The translations under genes and the position numbers were made by a program. The notes below the pieces were generated by a model, which had not been told where the DNA came from, ran no database searches, and saw only the letters and a program-made list of their open reading frames with translations. Shown piece by piece: positions 8,983 through 18,280 of a stretch of DNA of 64,000 bases. This DNA comes from Elusimicrobiota bacterium. GTDB taxonomy: Bacteria; Elusimicrobiota; UBA5214; JBBAAG01. Every line of letters begins with the position of its first letter. The first letter of the stretch is position 1. The stretch is from NCBI GenBank assembly GCA_041658405.1, contig JBBAAG010000006.1:1-64000 (forward strand). The letters run 5' to 3'.

Positions 8983-9600
8983 GTGCAAGGGAATAATGTT
9001 GAACCAAAAGATACCGGTAATCGTGTGTGTAGCGAAAACGAGTTGATAACGAGCGCCATAAACGGCGACCGTAACGCGTTTGGTAAGATTGTAGAGTTGT
9101 ACGCAGTACAAGTCTATAACCTTAGTTATCGTTTGACGGGTAACGAACCTGATGCGAAGGATCTTTCGCAGGAAGTGTTTTGCAGGGCATTAAAACTGAT
9201 TGGCGAGTTTAAACAGGAAAGCAGTATCTCTACATGGCTGCACAGGATCGCTGTTAATTTGTGGTTGAATAATGTCAAGCACGGGAACATTGTTAAATAT
9301 GAATCTTTAGATAAGTCAGTGGTTAATGAAGAAGATAATGAAATAAAACGCGAATTTATGAGTAATGAACTTGGGCCGGAAGAAAAAGTTGTGGTAAAAG
9401 AGTTTAACCGGTTGTTGCAGGATGCGTTAAACGAGTTGACGCCGGAACAACGTGTAGCGTTTGTGTTGAAGTATATCGAAGGAAAATCGTTGAAGGAAAT
9501 CGCAAAGATCTGTAATTGCAGCGTGTCGTTGGTAGGGGTGAGGTTGGCGCGCGCGTTGGTAACGCTGAACGGCAAGTTGAAGCAGTATTATAAAACGTGA
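8983..9600 (+). CDS. ECF-type RNA polymerase sigma factor
   Basis: A 205-residue sigma-70 family protein with only regions 2 and 4. Region 2 is at about residues 30-100 ('FGKIVELYAVQVYNLSYRLTG', 'DAKDLSQEVFCRALK', 'FKQESSISTWLHRIAVNLWLN') and region 4 at about 145-200 ('ALNELTPEQRVAFVLKYIEGKSLKEIAKICNCS'). The start is a GTG with AGGAG about ten bases upstream. The middle linker is longer than in many ECF factors (about 40 acidic residues). It is followed after 12 bases by a membrane anti-sigma factor and then by two secreted or outer-membrane proteins, so it most likely controls surface-protein expression in response to an envelope signal. Confidence 0.93.
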   Translation: MQGNNVEPKDTGNRVCSENELITSAINGDRNAFGKIVELYAVQVYNLSYRLTGNEPDAKDLSQEVFCRALKLIGEFKQESSISTWLHRIAVNLWLNNVKHGNIVKYESLDKSVVNEEDNEIKREFMSNELGPEEKVVVKEFNRLLQDALNELTPEQRVAFVLKYIEGKSLKEIAKICNCSVSLVGVRLARALVTLNGKLKQYYKT

Positions 9601-9612
9601 AAACAAGGATAT

Positions 9613-10548
9613 ATGTTTATGATGAAATGCAGTGAAGTAAAGGATTTGTTGGTACTGTACGACGAGAAAGAGTTGGATGCTGAGAAACAACAACAGGTAG
9701 CGCAGCATTTGAATGAGTGTAAAGACTGTGCCGCGCTTTTAGCCGGGATGCATAATGTGACACAGTTATACAATTCTATGGGTAAAGAATCCTTACCGCC
9801 AAACTTTGTGCGGGATGTTCAAAACAAAATCGATGTTGGCGTCGTTGTGCCAAACAAACCTGTTTCCATGATATACCGCCCGCAAACGTACGTGTATTCT
9901 GCATTGTTGTTGATATGCCTCGCTTGCTTGTATTTTAATGTGAAACCCAAAACACAAATGCAGGCACAGGTACAACAAACGATAACGGCAGTTGTAATAA
10001 ATGATAGTAATCCTAACAAAACAAACGTCACATCTCCTGTAATAAAAGATGTTGCGAAAAAGACAGAAACCGTGGTTTTTCATCCTACGTCAACCGTAAC
10101 AGATGACACGCAAAAAATGGTTATCAACAAAACCGTTACCGTGTTCGCCAAACTACCTGAGGAACGCCAATCGACGTTGCTACGCGGGAAGTCGCAGAAT
10201 GTTGATGTTAAACACGTTGTGAAACAATGGCAGGATGTGCGTAGCGGGATAAAAGAAAAAAAGGTGCTGATTATCAAAACCGAACAGGAATGGCGGGCGT
10301 TGTGGCAACAGCATAACGGTAATAACGCTTCGACGCTTCCTTTGCCGGATATAGATTTTGCGAAAAACATTGTGTTCGCAGCGTTTATGGGCGAGCAGCC
10401 CACCGCGGGGTTTGGGATACAGATAAAAAATATTGAAGAGACTAACACTAAATATTATCTTGATATTGAAGAAGCCACGCCGGGAAGTGCAGCGACGCAA
10501 ACGGGACAAAAGATACAACCGTATCATATTGTGGTTATAGATAAATAG
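9613..10548 (+). CDS. Membrane anti-sigma factor with zinc finger and periplasmic PrcB-like domain
   Basis: A 311-residue protein with three parts. Residues 1-45 form a zf-HC2 anti-sigma zinc finger (Cys6, His32, Cys36, Cys39), the part that would hold the ECF factor of the preceding gene. A single membrane segment lies at about 94-112 ('VYSALLLICLACLYF'). A Thr/Val/Lys-rich periplasmic linker follows (about 115-215), and residues 230-311 match the PrcB C-terminal domain: 'KTEQEWRALWQQH', 'DFAKNIVFAAFMGEQPTAGFGI', ending 'PYHIVVIDK'. PrcB domains are known from protease-associated periplasmic proteins. A zinc-finger anti-sigma factor with a PrcB sensor is an unusual combination. Three ATGs (9613, 9619, 9622) are possible starts. 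Confidence 0.85.
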   Translation: MFMMKCSEVKDLLVLYDEKELDAEKQQQVAQHLNECKDCAALLAGMHNVTQLYNSMGKESLPPNFVRDVQNKIDVGVVVPNKPVSMIYRPQTYVYSALLLICLACLYFNVKPKTQMQAQVQQTITAVVINDSNPNKTNVTSPVIKDVAKKTETVVFHPTSTVTDDTQKMVINKTVTVFAKLPEERQSTLLRGKSQNVDVKHVVKQWQDVRSGIKEKKVLIIKTEQEWRALWQQHNGNNASTLPLPDIDFAKNIVFAAFMGEQPTAGFGIQIKNIEETNTKYYLDIEEATPGSAATQTGQKIQPYHIVVIDK

Positions 10549-10573
10549 TATAGGTTGCATGGATAGGAAATAT

Positions 10574-13500
10574 ATGAAGTTCAGAAGAAAACTGTTGTTG
10601 TTAATATTAATAACCCTTATTCCGGTAAATGTGTACTCGCTGGGGTCTACGCCGACGGTGACTATTGACAGTATCGTCGGGTCAAGCGGGACGATACGGG
10701 TAAACTATACCGCGTACGATACGGACGGGGACAGCGTTACTACTACCGAATGGCAATACAGCCGAGATAACGTTAATTGGAACGATATTTCGGAAGATAC
10801 TATCCGTAACAACTATTATAAAACACCAGGAACGTCGTATGTTAATTGGGTGAGTACATTATTCCTTTCCGGTTTCTATGATGATTCTATGTGGTTCAGG
10901 ATGAAAGTAGTGGACAATTCTGGGAATGGAGATATCAATAATTTTGTTTATTCGCTAAATAAAGTTCCAATCCCTTCATATGGACATAATGCTGTAGTAA
11001 ATAAAAACAGGATTTATCTCATAGGGGGGAATTCTAATAGTGGACATTTGGATACCGTTTATAATACAACAATTAATTCTGATGGAAACATCGGCGAATG
11101 GTTTCTTTCCGCAAACAGGATACCTCAAGAATCTTGTCTGCATTCTAGTACTTTATATAACAATTATCTTTATGTGACAGGAGGGGAACCCTACGGAAAT
11201 GATAATGTTTTTTATACAAAAATACACGATGATGGCAGTATTAGTAGTTTTCAAACGTCAGCGCATAAAATTCCCACAGGAGTAATGGGACATTCTTGTG
11301 TAGCATATAACGGATATTTATATATTATCGGTGGACTTGATTCTAATGTACATGCTGTTGATAAAATATATTATGCAAAAATAAACAATTCTAATGGTAG
11401 TATACAAGATTTTCAAACATCAACTATCACATTGCCAATTCCTTTGTATTACCTTTCTGGTACTGTGTATAATGGGTATGTATATATAACTGGTGGAAAA
11501 AATAATTCTGTTAATTCATTTAAGGTCTACTATGCAAGATTGAGTGATGACGGAAGTATCGGTTCTTTTAATGAAGCAAATTCTATGGCTATAGAGCAAC
11601 ATTCAAGTGTGATTTACAACGATTGTCTTTATCTCGTAGGTGGAGGCAGAATATATTACGCAAAAATAAATAACAGTGGTGTCTTAAACACATTTGCCAT
11701 TATCACAAGCACCATCTCACTGCAACAAGCATTCTGTATAGCGAAAAATAACAAAATTTATGTTGTAGGAGGTTACATTAGTAGTAATTTATATCCCAGT
11801 GATACAGTATATTATGCAAATATACAAAGTGGGTTGGTGACCCAGGATTATTCAAATACTTTTTCATTGTTAATAAACAACAATGATTCTCCCATAGTGA
11901 CATTAAATGCATCGACGGGAATACAAACTACTTCGGATATAAATATTTCTTATACAATAACTGATACGTTTGCCGATAACTTATCGTTATACTGCGAATA
12001 CTCTACCGACGGTGGAGCGAATTGGATCCGCGCGACGGTTAACGGGACAACGAGTTACTACAATGTTGTCAGCGCGTCGGGAACGGTAATATGGAAGTCG
12101 CAAGTCGACCTCGGGGTAAGCGTCTCTACGTTCACGGTAAGGTTCAGGATAACGCCGTCAGATTCACAGATTTTAGGTACGCCGGTAAGTACATCCGACT
12201 TCGGCGTTGACAACCGTCACAACCCGATTTTAACAATTTCCGGAATCAGTGATAATATGAAAGAACCCAGCGGGGTGATAAAAATCAGTTATACCTCTGT
12301 CGATCCCGATGGTAACAATTTACAAACCTCCAATTGGCAATACAGCCGTGATAACGTAACCTGGTATGACATATCAAGTTCTGCAATAACTAATAATGAA
12401 TTGAAACCTCTTGGGGCGTCGTATATTTTGTGGAACACCCAGTCAGGGACGAACAATCTTAACCTCGTAGAAGACGCAAGTGTATGGTACAGAATGAAAC
12501 TTACCGACGGCGTATTTTATTCGTGTTACCAAACCACGGGACCGTTTGCGGTGGACAACTACGTCAAACCGGTCATAACGTTATCGAATATATCCGGTGA
12601 GGTTACTAGTAATACAATTACGTTTAATTACACAATCACTGCGGCACCCGACGAAAACTTATCCTTGCTTTGCGAATATTCAGCTAACAACGGGACTGAC
12701 TGGTCTCCCGCTATAATCAATAGTTCGACTTACAACATTACCAGCGGTCAGTTTAGCGGTAATCTTGTTTGGAACTGTGTGGGAAATATTTCAAGCGGGA
12801 CTGATAACAGCAACATTTACTTCCGTGTTACACCCTATGGCCGTGCGTTAGGATTGGCGACGACGTCGAATCTTATTCACGTGGACTACAATACCCCGCC
12901 CGCGGTTGTCGTGAATGACATATTTTCGGTGGTAAGAGACACAGTGGCGATTACTTATACTTTATCTGATACGAATAATGATGTGTTAAGCATAGTTTGT
13001 CAATACTCTACCAACGGTGGGAGTACATGGAAACCCGCGACTGTGGTGGGGAGTACTGCAAATATTGATAGTAGCCATTATTCCGGTTCGCTGGTTTGGT
13101 ACTCAAATTTGGATGAGCCGAATATCAACGTAACTACTACGAAGTTTAAAATTGTACCCTACGACAACGACCAAGGGACAGCGGATGATACTATTAATTT
13201 TCAAGTTGAAAACGTTGCTGAACCACCAAGTGTTACTATTACAAGCGTCGAGGGTACTAATGGAACAATAAAAATTAATTATACCGTTTCCGACCCCGAT
13301 CCAGGGGAACAGGTTACTACTACTAAGTGGCAGTATAGCACCACTAGCAGCACCGGTCCCTGGTATGATATTGATTCAGAATATATTAGTAATAATTTTT
13401 ATAAGCCAGTTGGGACATCGTATATTCAATGGAATAGTTTGGTTGCACTTAATGGTGTTTATGACGATAGTATCTGGTTTAAAATGAAAGTAGTGGATAA

Positions 13501-16168
13501 TTCTGGAAATGGTAGTATAGGGAATTTTAGTACTTCTACAAATGTTATTCCGGTAGGTGTAAATGGCCATTCTAGTGTTGTTTACAATGGTTATTTATAT
13601 ATTACAGCGGGTAATATGATATATTGTGCAAATCTCAATACTGATGGAAATGTGGGGAGTTTTATTACTACATCATCAACTAGTATGCCCACGAGTTACT
13701 CTCATCATTCCAGTGTTGTTTATAATGGTTATCTATACATTACAGCTCGTAATACGGTATATTATGCGAAACTTAATACGGAGGGTAGTATAGGAAGTTT
13801 TAGCACTTCACCAAACCTTATCCCGACATCGTTGGGGTACCATTCCAGTGTGGTTAATAACGGATATCTGTATATTACAGGTGGAAACAATGGTAGTATT
13901 CTAAATACGATATATTATGCAAAAATTAACTGTGACGGTAGTATTGCTTCATTTCAGACGAATAGTAATACCATTCCCAGTCATTTGGATAGACATTCCA
14001 GTGTGGTTTATAACGGATATTTATATATTACAGGAGGTAATGGCGGCATAAGTTTGCTTAATACGGTATATTATGCGAAACTCAATGCCGATGGCAGTGT
14101 GGAAAGTTTTAATATTTCCTCAAACACTATTCCTACTTCGTTGTTTGCACATTCCAGTGTAGTGAATAACGGTTATTTATATGTTACCGGAGGATGTATT
14201 GGCGTTCCTACCAACTTAAACACCGTATATCTTGCGAAACTCAATGCTGATGGTAGTATAGGAAGTTTTAGTACTTTACCAAACACTATCCCGACTTCGT
14301 TGTATGACCATTCCAGTGTAGTGAATAACGGCTATTTATATATTACCGGAGGGAGGAATAGTGAGCATGATGGCGTCGGTTTCAACACCATGTATTATTC
14401 CGCGTTTACTAATCTAACTAGTGGTTATGTGATTTCTTCATCGTTTCCAATCGATAATACTGACGAAACTTCGCCAACTGTACCGAGTTATATTTGGGAT
14501 GGGACAGGTGCTGATGTTGATACAACGCTATCACTTACGACATTATCCGCAAACTGGGGTACGTCGTACGACCCGGAGTCAGGAATTTCAAAATATTGGT
14601 ATGCTATTGGTTTGACACAGGGAACGACAGATTTTGTCGAATGGACTGATGTTGGTCTTTCAACCTATGTCGTGAAAACAGAATTAACATTATCGTTAGG
14701 TACAACATACTATTTCAGCGTCAAATCTGAAAACGGTTCTGGATTACAAAGTACTGCAACTGTTTCCGATGGAATATTAATAATCGGTGATATCACTCAA
14801 CCAACTAGACCAAGTTACATTTGGGACGGATTGGGAAACGACATTGATTTGTCAGTATCAACCACCACATTATCCGCGAACTGGGGTACGTCGTCCGATC
14901 CAGAGTCGGGAATCGCAAAATATTGGTACGCTATCGGTACAACACCAGGAACGACGGACTATCTCGACTGGACTGACATCGGATTGTCAACATATGTTAT
15001 CAGAACAGGTTTAAACTTGAATTTTGGAACGACATATTATTTCACCGTAAAATCAGAGAACGGCGCGGGGTTGCAAAGCTCATTCCGTGTTTCCGATGGT
15101 ATATGTGTTATTTTAATTTCTACTGGCAGCAATCCGGTTGACCTTACTCCTCCGGCAACGCCCTTAATAACGTCAACCACACATCCAGAACACGATACCA
15201 CGTACGCAAACAGTTTCGCGAGGTTTACTTTTACAATGCCCAAAAGTGATGAGTCCGGGATTAGAGGGTATTATTATTTGTTAAACGGCAACAGTTCTAC
15301 CTCGGTTATTCCGGAAACCGGGATTTTTGTTACGTGGGACACGATAACGTTGTCAAACTTAACCGACGGCGTGTTGTATCTCCACGCGATAGCGATCGAT
15401 AACGCGGGTAACTGGTCTTCTGCAAACACTGCGCATTACAAGTTTACCGTACGGCTTACGATTGACCCTGCGCAGGATACTGCGTTGGTATACAGCGACG
15501 GGTTAAAGATTGACGTTCCCGCGGGTACTGTGGCTGGTACCACGAAACTCGAGGTTACGCGTCCGGATATAATCAACCTCCCCCGGGTAATTAATGATCC
15601 TCAGGTTAAAGACACGAATATTGTAGTAGAAATCAAGTTTACCGACGGAACGACGGAGTTAGCAAAAGATATTACCATAAGTATTCCGTATACCGCTAAC
15701 GACATTCCCGGGCTGGACGAGAAAAACCTTCGCGTGTTTTATTGGCATGAAACCAAGAACGGGTGGGTGTTGATCCCGGACTCTCACGTGGATACTGCTG
15801 CGAAAAACGTTATTGCGCGGGTGAACCATTTGTCGTTATTCAAAGTTATGGAATATATTCAGGGTGAGAATACTATAGAAAACTTGTCGAACTATCCTAA
15901 CCCGTTCAAAGCGGGCAATGATGCGACAAAAATACGGTATATCCTCCAGAACGATTCCAACGTAAAAATCCGTATCTACGACTTAATCGGCGACTGTGTA
16001 TGGGAACAAAACGTTGTTGCTGGGACTGTCGGGTCAAGCCTCGCGGGGCCGAACGAAGTGTACTGGGACGGTAGAAACAGCGCAGGCGATATTGTGGATA
16101 TCGGGTCGTATATCTGTGTTGTTGAAGCAAGCGGCGTAGTGTTGAAGACGAGGATTGGAGTGAAATAG
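10574..16168 (+). CDS. Giant secreted surface protein: Ig-like repeats with two nested Kelch-type propellers, FN3 pair, FlgD-like C-terminus
   Basis: About 1864 residues from the ATG at 10574, chosen because AGGA precedes it and a signal peptide (MKFRRKLLLLILITLIPVNVYS) follows at once; an ATG at 10559 would add five residues. Ig-like repeats ('WQYSRDNVNW...WYRMKLTDG') recur throughout. Two blocks of six Kelch-like units ('HSSVVYNGYLYITGG...VYYAKLNADGSI') lie at about 10975-11840 and 13545-14410. Two tandem FN3-like repeats starting 'SYIWDG' follow (14470-15110), then a ZU5-like part ('IDVPAGTVAGTTKLEV'). The last 95 residues ('NYPNPFKAG', 'IRIYDLIGD', 'VYWDGRNSAGDIVDIGSYICVV') form a FlgD-Ig domain resembling type IX secretion sorting domains. 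Likely exported to the cell surface; the PorV-like gene follows after 25 bases. Confidence 0.88.
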   Translation: MKFRRKLLLLILITLIPVNVYSLGSTPTVTIDSIVGSSGTIRVNYTAYDTDGDSVTTTEWQYSRDNVNWNDISEDTIRNNYYKTPGTSYVNWVSTLFLSGFYDDSMWFRMKVVDNSGNGDINNFVYSLNKVPIPSYGHNAVVNKNRIYLIGGNSNSGHLDTVYNTTINSDGNIGEWFLSANRIPQESCLHSSTLYNNYLYVTGGEPYGNDNVFYTKIHDDGSISSFQTSAHKIPTGVMGHSCVAYNGYLYIIGGLDSNVHAVDKIYYAKINNSNGSIQDFQTSTITLPIPLYYLSGTVYNGYVYITGGKNNSVNSFKVYYARLSDDGSIGSFNEANSMAIEQHSSVIYNDCLYLVGGGRIYYAKINNSGVLNTFAIITSTISLQQAFCIAKNNKIYVVGGYISSNLYPSDTVYYANIQSGLVTQDYSNTFSLLINNNDSPIVTLNASTGIQTTSDINISYTITDTFADNLSLYCEYSTDGGANWIRATVNGTTSYYNVVSASGTVIWKSQVDLGVSVSTFTVRFRITPSDSQILGTPVSTSDFGVDNRHNPILTISGISDNMKEPSGVIKISYTSVDPDGNNLQTSNWQYSRDNVTWYDISSSAITNNELKPLGASYILWNTQSGTNNLNLVEDASVWYRMKLTDGVFYSCYQTTGPFAVDNYVKPVITLSNISGEVTSNTITFNYTITAAPDENLSLLCEYSANNGTDWSPAIINSSTYNITSGQFSGNLVWNCVGNISSGTDNSNIYFRVTPYGRALGLATTSNLIHVDYNTPPAVVVNDIFSVVRDTVAITYTLSDTNNDVLSIVCQYSTNGGSTWKPATVVGSTANIDSSHYSGSLVWYSNLDEPNINVTTTKFKIVPYDNDQGTADDTINFQVENVAEPPSVTITSVEGTNGTIKINYTVSDPDPGEQVTTTKWQYSTTSSTGPWYDIDSEYISNNFYKPVGTSYIQWNSLVALNGVYDDSIWFKMKVVDNSGNGSIGNFSTSTNVIPVGVNGHSSVVYNGYLYITAGNMIYCANLNTDGNVGSFITTSSTSMPTSYSHHSSVVYNGYLYITARNTVYYAKLNTEGSIGSFSTSPNLIPTSLGYHSSVVNNGYLYITGGNNGSILNTIYYAKINCDGSIASFQTNSNTIPSHLDRHSSVVYNGYLYITGGNGGISLLNTVYYAKLNADGSVESFNISSNTIPTSLFAHSSVVNNGYLYVTGGCIGVPTNLNTVYLAKLNADGSIGSFSTLPNTIPTSLYDHSSVVNNGYLYITGGRNSEHDGVGFNTMYYSAFTNLTSGYVISSSFPIDNTDETSPTVPSYIWDGTGADVDTTLSLTTLSANWGTSYDPESGISKYWYAIGLTQGTTDFVEWTDVGLSTYVVKTELTLSLGTTYYFSVKSENGSGLQSTATVSDGILIIGDITQPTRPSYIWDGLGNDIDLSVSTTTLSANWGTSSDPESGIAKYWYAIGTTPGTTDYLDWTDIGLSTYVIRTGLNLNFGTTYYFTVKSENGAGLQSSFRVSDGICVILISTGSNPVDLTPPATPLITSTTHPEHDTTYANSFARFTFTMPKSDESGIRGYYYLLNGNSSTSVIPETGIFVTWDTITLSNLTDGVLYLHAIAIDNAGNWSSANTAHYKFTVRLTIDPAQDTALVYSDGLKIDVPAGTVAGTTKLEVTRPDIINLPRVINDPQVKDTNIVVEIKFTDGTTELAKDITISIPYTANDIPGLDEKNLRVFYWHETKNGWVLIPDSHVDTAAKNVIARVNHLSLFKVMEYIQGENTIENLSNYPNPFKAGNDATKIRYILQNDSNVKIRIYDLIGDCVWEQNVVAGTVGSSLAGPNEVYWDGRNSAGDIVDIGSYICVVEASGVVLKTRIGVK
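10975..11840 (+). repeat. First block of six Kelch-like coding repeats
   Basis: Six imperfect coding repeats of about 140 bases. Their cores read HNAVVNKNRIYLIGGN, HSSTLYNNYLYVTGGE, HSCVAYNGYLYIIGGL, LSGTVYNGYVYITGGK, HSSVIYNDCLYLVGGG and AFCIAKNNKIYVVGGY. Six units suit one six-bladed propeller. The DNA is visibly richer in A/T than the flanking Ig-like coding sequence. Confidence 0.75.
13545..14410 (+). repeat. Second block of six Kelch-like coding repeats, more uniform
   Basis: Six coding repeats of about 140 bases that are much closer to each other than those of the first block: five carry HSSVVxNGYLYxT almost unchanged, and the DNA repeats around the codons for HSSVV are nearly identical. 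This suggests recent tandem amplification or gene conversion. The block is again A/T-richer than its flanks. Confidence 0.75.
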
Positions 16169-16193
16169 TTTACTCAAGAAACTCGAAAATATT

Positions 16194-18203
16194 ATGAAAA
16201 AAGTATTGGCGTGGCTATTATTAATATCGGTTTGTGTTACGTGGTCTTCCGCGGCGGAGAATACCGGCGGGTTGCCCGGATACTTTCTTAACCTCGGTAT
16301 TGGTACGCGCGTGTTGGGCATGGGCCGCGCGGGGACTGCTGTAGCGGATGATATCAGCGCGTTGTACTGGAACCCCGCAGGGTTGCGACAGATGCGGAAT
16401 CTAGAGCTTATGTTTAACCACAACGAGTTGTTTGAGTTGACAAAGTATGAATGTATTGGAGTGGCAGTGCCGACGAAGTATAACTGGTCTTTTGGGTTAG
16501 GGCTAGTCCAAATGTTTTCCCCGGGTACGGTAAAACGTGACTATTTTAATACCGTTACCGGCGAGGTCAGCGACGTTAACAGCGCGTTGTTGTTTTCAAA
16601 CGCGTTTTCTGTAACCGATAAATTACAGTTAGGTATTGGGACAAAGGTTGTGAACAAAAAGTTTGACGATATCGACTCCACATGGCTGGGGTTCGATTTT
16701 GGCGCGTTGTATACACTCACGGAAATTGTGAGGGTGGGGTTGGACATACAAAACATTTTTGTTTCAAGTTTCAGGCGTTACGATACCGACTATAAAGCGC
16801 CGATGATGACTAGGGTTGGGGTGTCGTCCAGTTTGTTGGATAACGCTCTTATACTCACCGCCGACCTTGAACTTACCTCGTCGCAGTATTTGAAAATATA
16901 TTGTGGCGCAGAATACCGAGTGTGGAACATTATGATGTTGCGTTTGGGGTACGATAGCAACAACCTTACAGCCGGGTTTGGCGTTGTGGTAAACAACTTC
17001 TTGTTTGACTACGCAATGCTCAGCCATACGTTAGGGTTAAGCCATCGCGCAGCGGTGACGTACCGGTTTGGAAAATACAAAAACATTACTCTCCCGGCCA
17101 AAGTTGATATTATCGTTCCGAAGAAAAAGATTGATTACGCAGTTACGGTTAACACAATGAAAGAAATACCTGTTGCGGTTTACCATTTGTTTGACGCGAA
17201 AAATGTTGCTGTAACAAGTATCAATATCACTAATAGTACTAAGAAAGAAGTTAAGTTTAGCGTGTCAGCGCGTATAGATATCAAGAAAAGTGATGAGTTC
17301 TGGGAAGTAGTTGTCCCGCCCGGGGAAACAAAAGAACTGAATATTGTTCCATCTCTCACGCGAGAGGAAGTAAGAGCGGTCGAAGTTGTTCCTACTCTTA
17401 GCAAAATATCGGTGGAAGTGTATAAACTAAATGCTAAAGGTAAACCCGCGCTTTTGTTGCATAACATGTTACCCGTTACATTGTTGCCGTATGACCAGTT
17501 TGTCCAGGAAATTGTTGATGCGAAAAACGTGAAGTACGATATGATTGACACGCTTGCTACGTGGGTGACGTATAACGACAGGAGTTTGACGGACGTAATA
17601 TCTAAAGCAAGCGAAAAAGGCGCGGCGAGTGTTCCACCGATAAAAATTGTGGGCGTCCAATCCCCTCATTTGTTTACCCGTCCTACTCCGGATTCAAGGT
17701 CAGTAGAAGAAAAGGATCAGGATTATTTAACGCAGGTAAAACTGATTTACGATACGTTAAAAGATAATTACGGGATGACATATATTAACCAGCCGATAGC
17801 GTATGGTTTCTCACAACGCATAAAGTTGCCGTCTGAAGTGTTGAAGAATAAAGGCAACTGCGTAGAATTAGCAGTGCTGTTCTCGAGCTTGCTGGAAAGT
17901 ATCGAGCTGGACCCCATAATATTGTTGTCAATCGAAGACGGCCACGCGGTGGTCGGCTGGCGAGTGGCTGGTGAAGAAAAAGATGTTTATCATTTGATGG
18001 AGACCAGTTTGTTCGGCGAAGATTTTGATAAAGTGTTGAATCAAGGCAATGCGTTGATCGAACAGTACGGATTACAGCCAGAGTTTGCCGGCAAAATATC
18101 CTTTAACGCTAACGGCGTTTACAAAAAAGACGGCGATGTGTTGGTTTTAGATATTAAAAAAATCCATTCCTTTATTCCACCTAGTCCAAATATTTTGAGA
18201 TGA
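16194..18203 (+). CDS. PorV/PorQ-like outer-membrane barrel fused to a transglutaminase-like domain
   Basis: A 669-residue protein with a signal peptide (cleavage near 'TWSSAAENTGG'). The N-terminal 300 residues match the PorV/PorQ/UPF0164 family: 'YFLNLGIGTRVLGMGRAGTAVADDISALYWNPAGL' is the hallmark opening, followed by alternating barrel strands ('WSFGLGLVQMFSPGTV', 'LQLGIGTKVVNKKF', 'MMLRLGYDSNNLTAGFGV'). A linker with a beta-sandwich-like part spans 300-480. Residues 510-640 resemble a transglutaminase-like peptidase with Cys556 (GNCVELAVLF), His584 (DGHAVVGWRV) and an acidic residue, Glu603 (HLMETSLFG). PorV proteins escort cargo with C-terminal sorting domains; the gene directly follows such a cargo. 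The fusion to a thiol enzyme domain is unusual. Confidence 0.82.
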   Translation: MKKVLAWLLLISVCVTWSSAAENTGGLPGYFLNLGIGTRVLGMGRAGTAVADDISALYWNPAGLRQMRNLELMFNHNELFELTKYECIGVAVPTKYNWSFGLGLVQMFSPGTVKRDYFNTVTGEVSDVNSALLFSNAFSVTDKLQLGIGTKVVNKKFDDIDSTWLGFDFGALYTLTEIVRVGLDIQNIFVSSFRRYDTDYKAPMMTRVGVSSSLLDNALILTADLELTSSQYLKIYCGAEYRVWNIMMLRLGYDSNNLTAGFGVVVNNFLFDYAMLSHTLGLSHRAAVTYRFGKYKNITLPAKVDIIVPKKKIDYAVTVNTMKEIPVAVYHLFDAKNVAVTSINITNSTKKEVKFSVSARIDIKKSDEFWEVVVPPGETKELNIVPSLTREEVRAVEVVPTLSKISVEVYKLNAKGKPALLLHNMLPVTLLPYDQFVQEIVDAKNVKYDMIDTLATWVTYNDRSLTDVISKASEKGAASVPPIKIVGVQSPHLFTRPTPDSRSVEEKDQDYLTQVKLIYDTLKDNYGMTYINQPIAYGFSQRIKLPSEVLKNKGNCVELAVLFSSLLESIELDPIILLSIEDGHAVVGWRVAGEEKDVYHLMETSLFGEDFDKVLNQGNALIEQYGLQPEFAGKISFNANGVYKKDGDVLVLDIKKIHSFIPPSPNILR

Positions 18204-18280
18204 TACCCTCCCCTATAAAAAATAAATATCGCCAATAATCTATATGTATTGTAAAATACATCATGCAATAGGGGGATTTT

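Noticed and set aside
13545..14410. Regularly spaced DNA repeats resembling an array
   Set aside because: The repeats are coding Kelch units of about 140 bases in one open frame with variable sequence between; spacing and length do not fit CRISPR, and no cas genes exist in the window.
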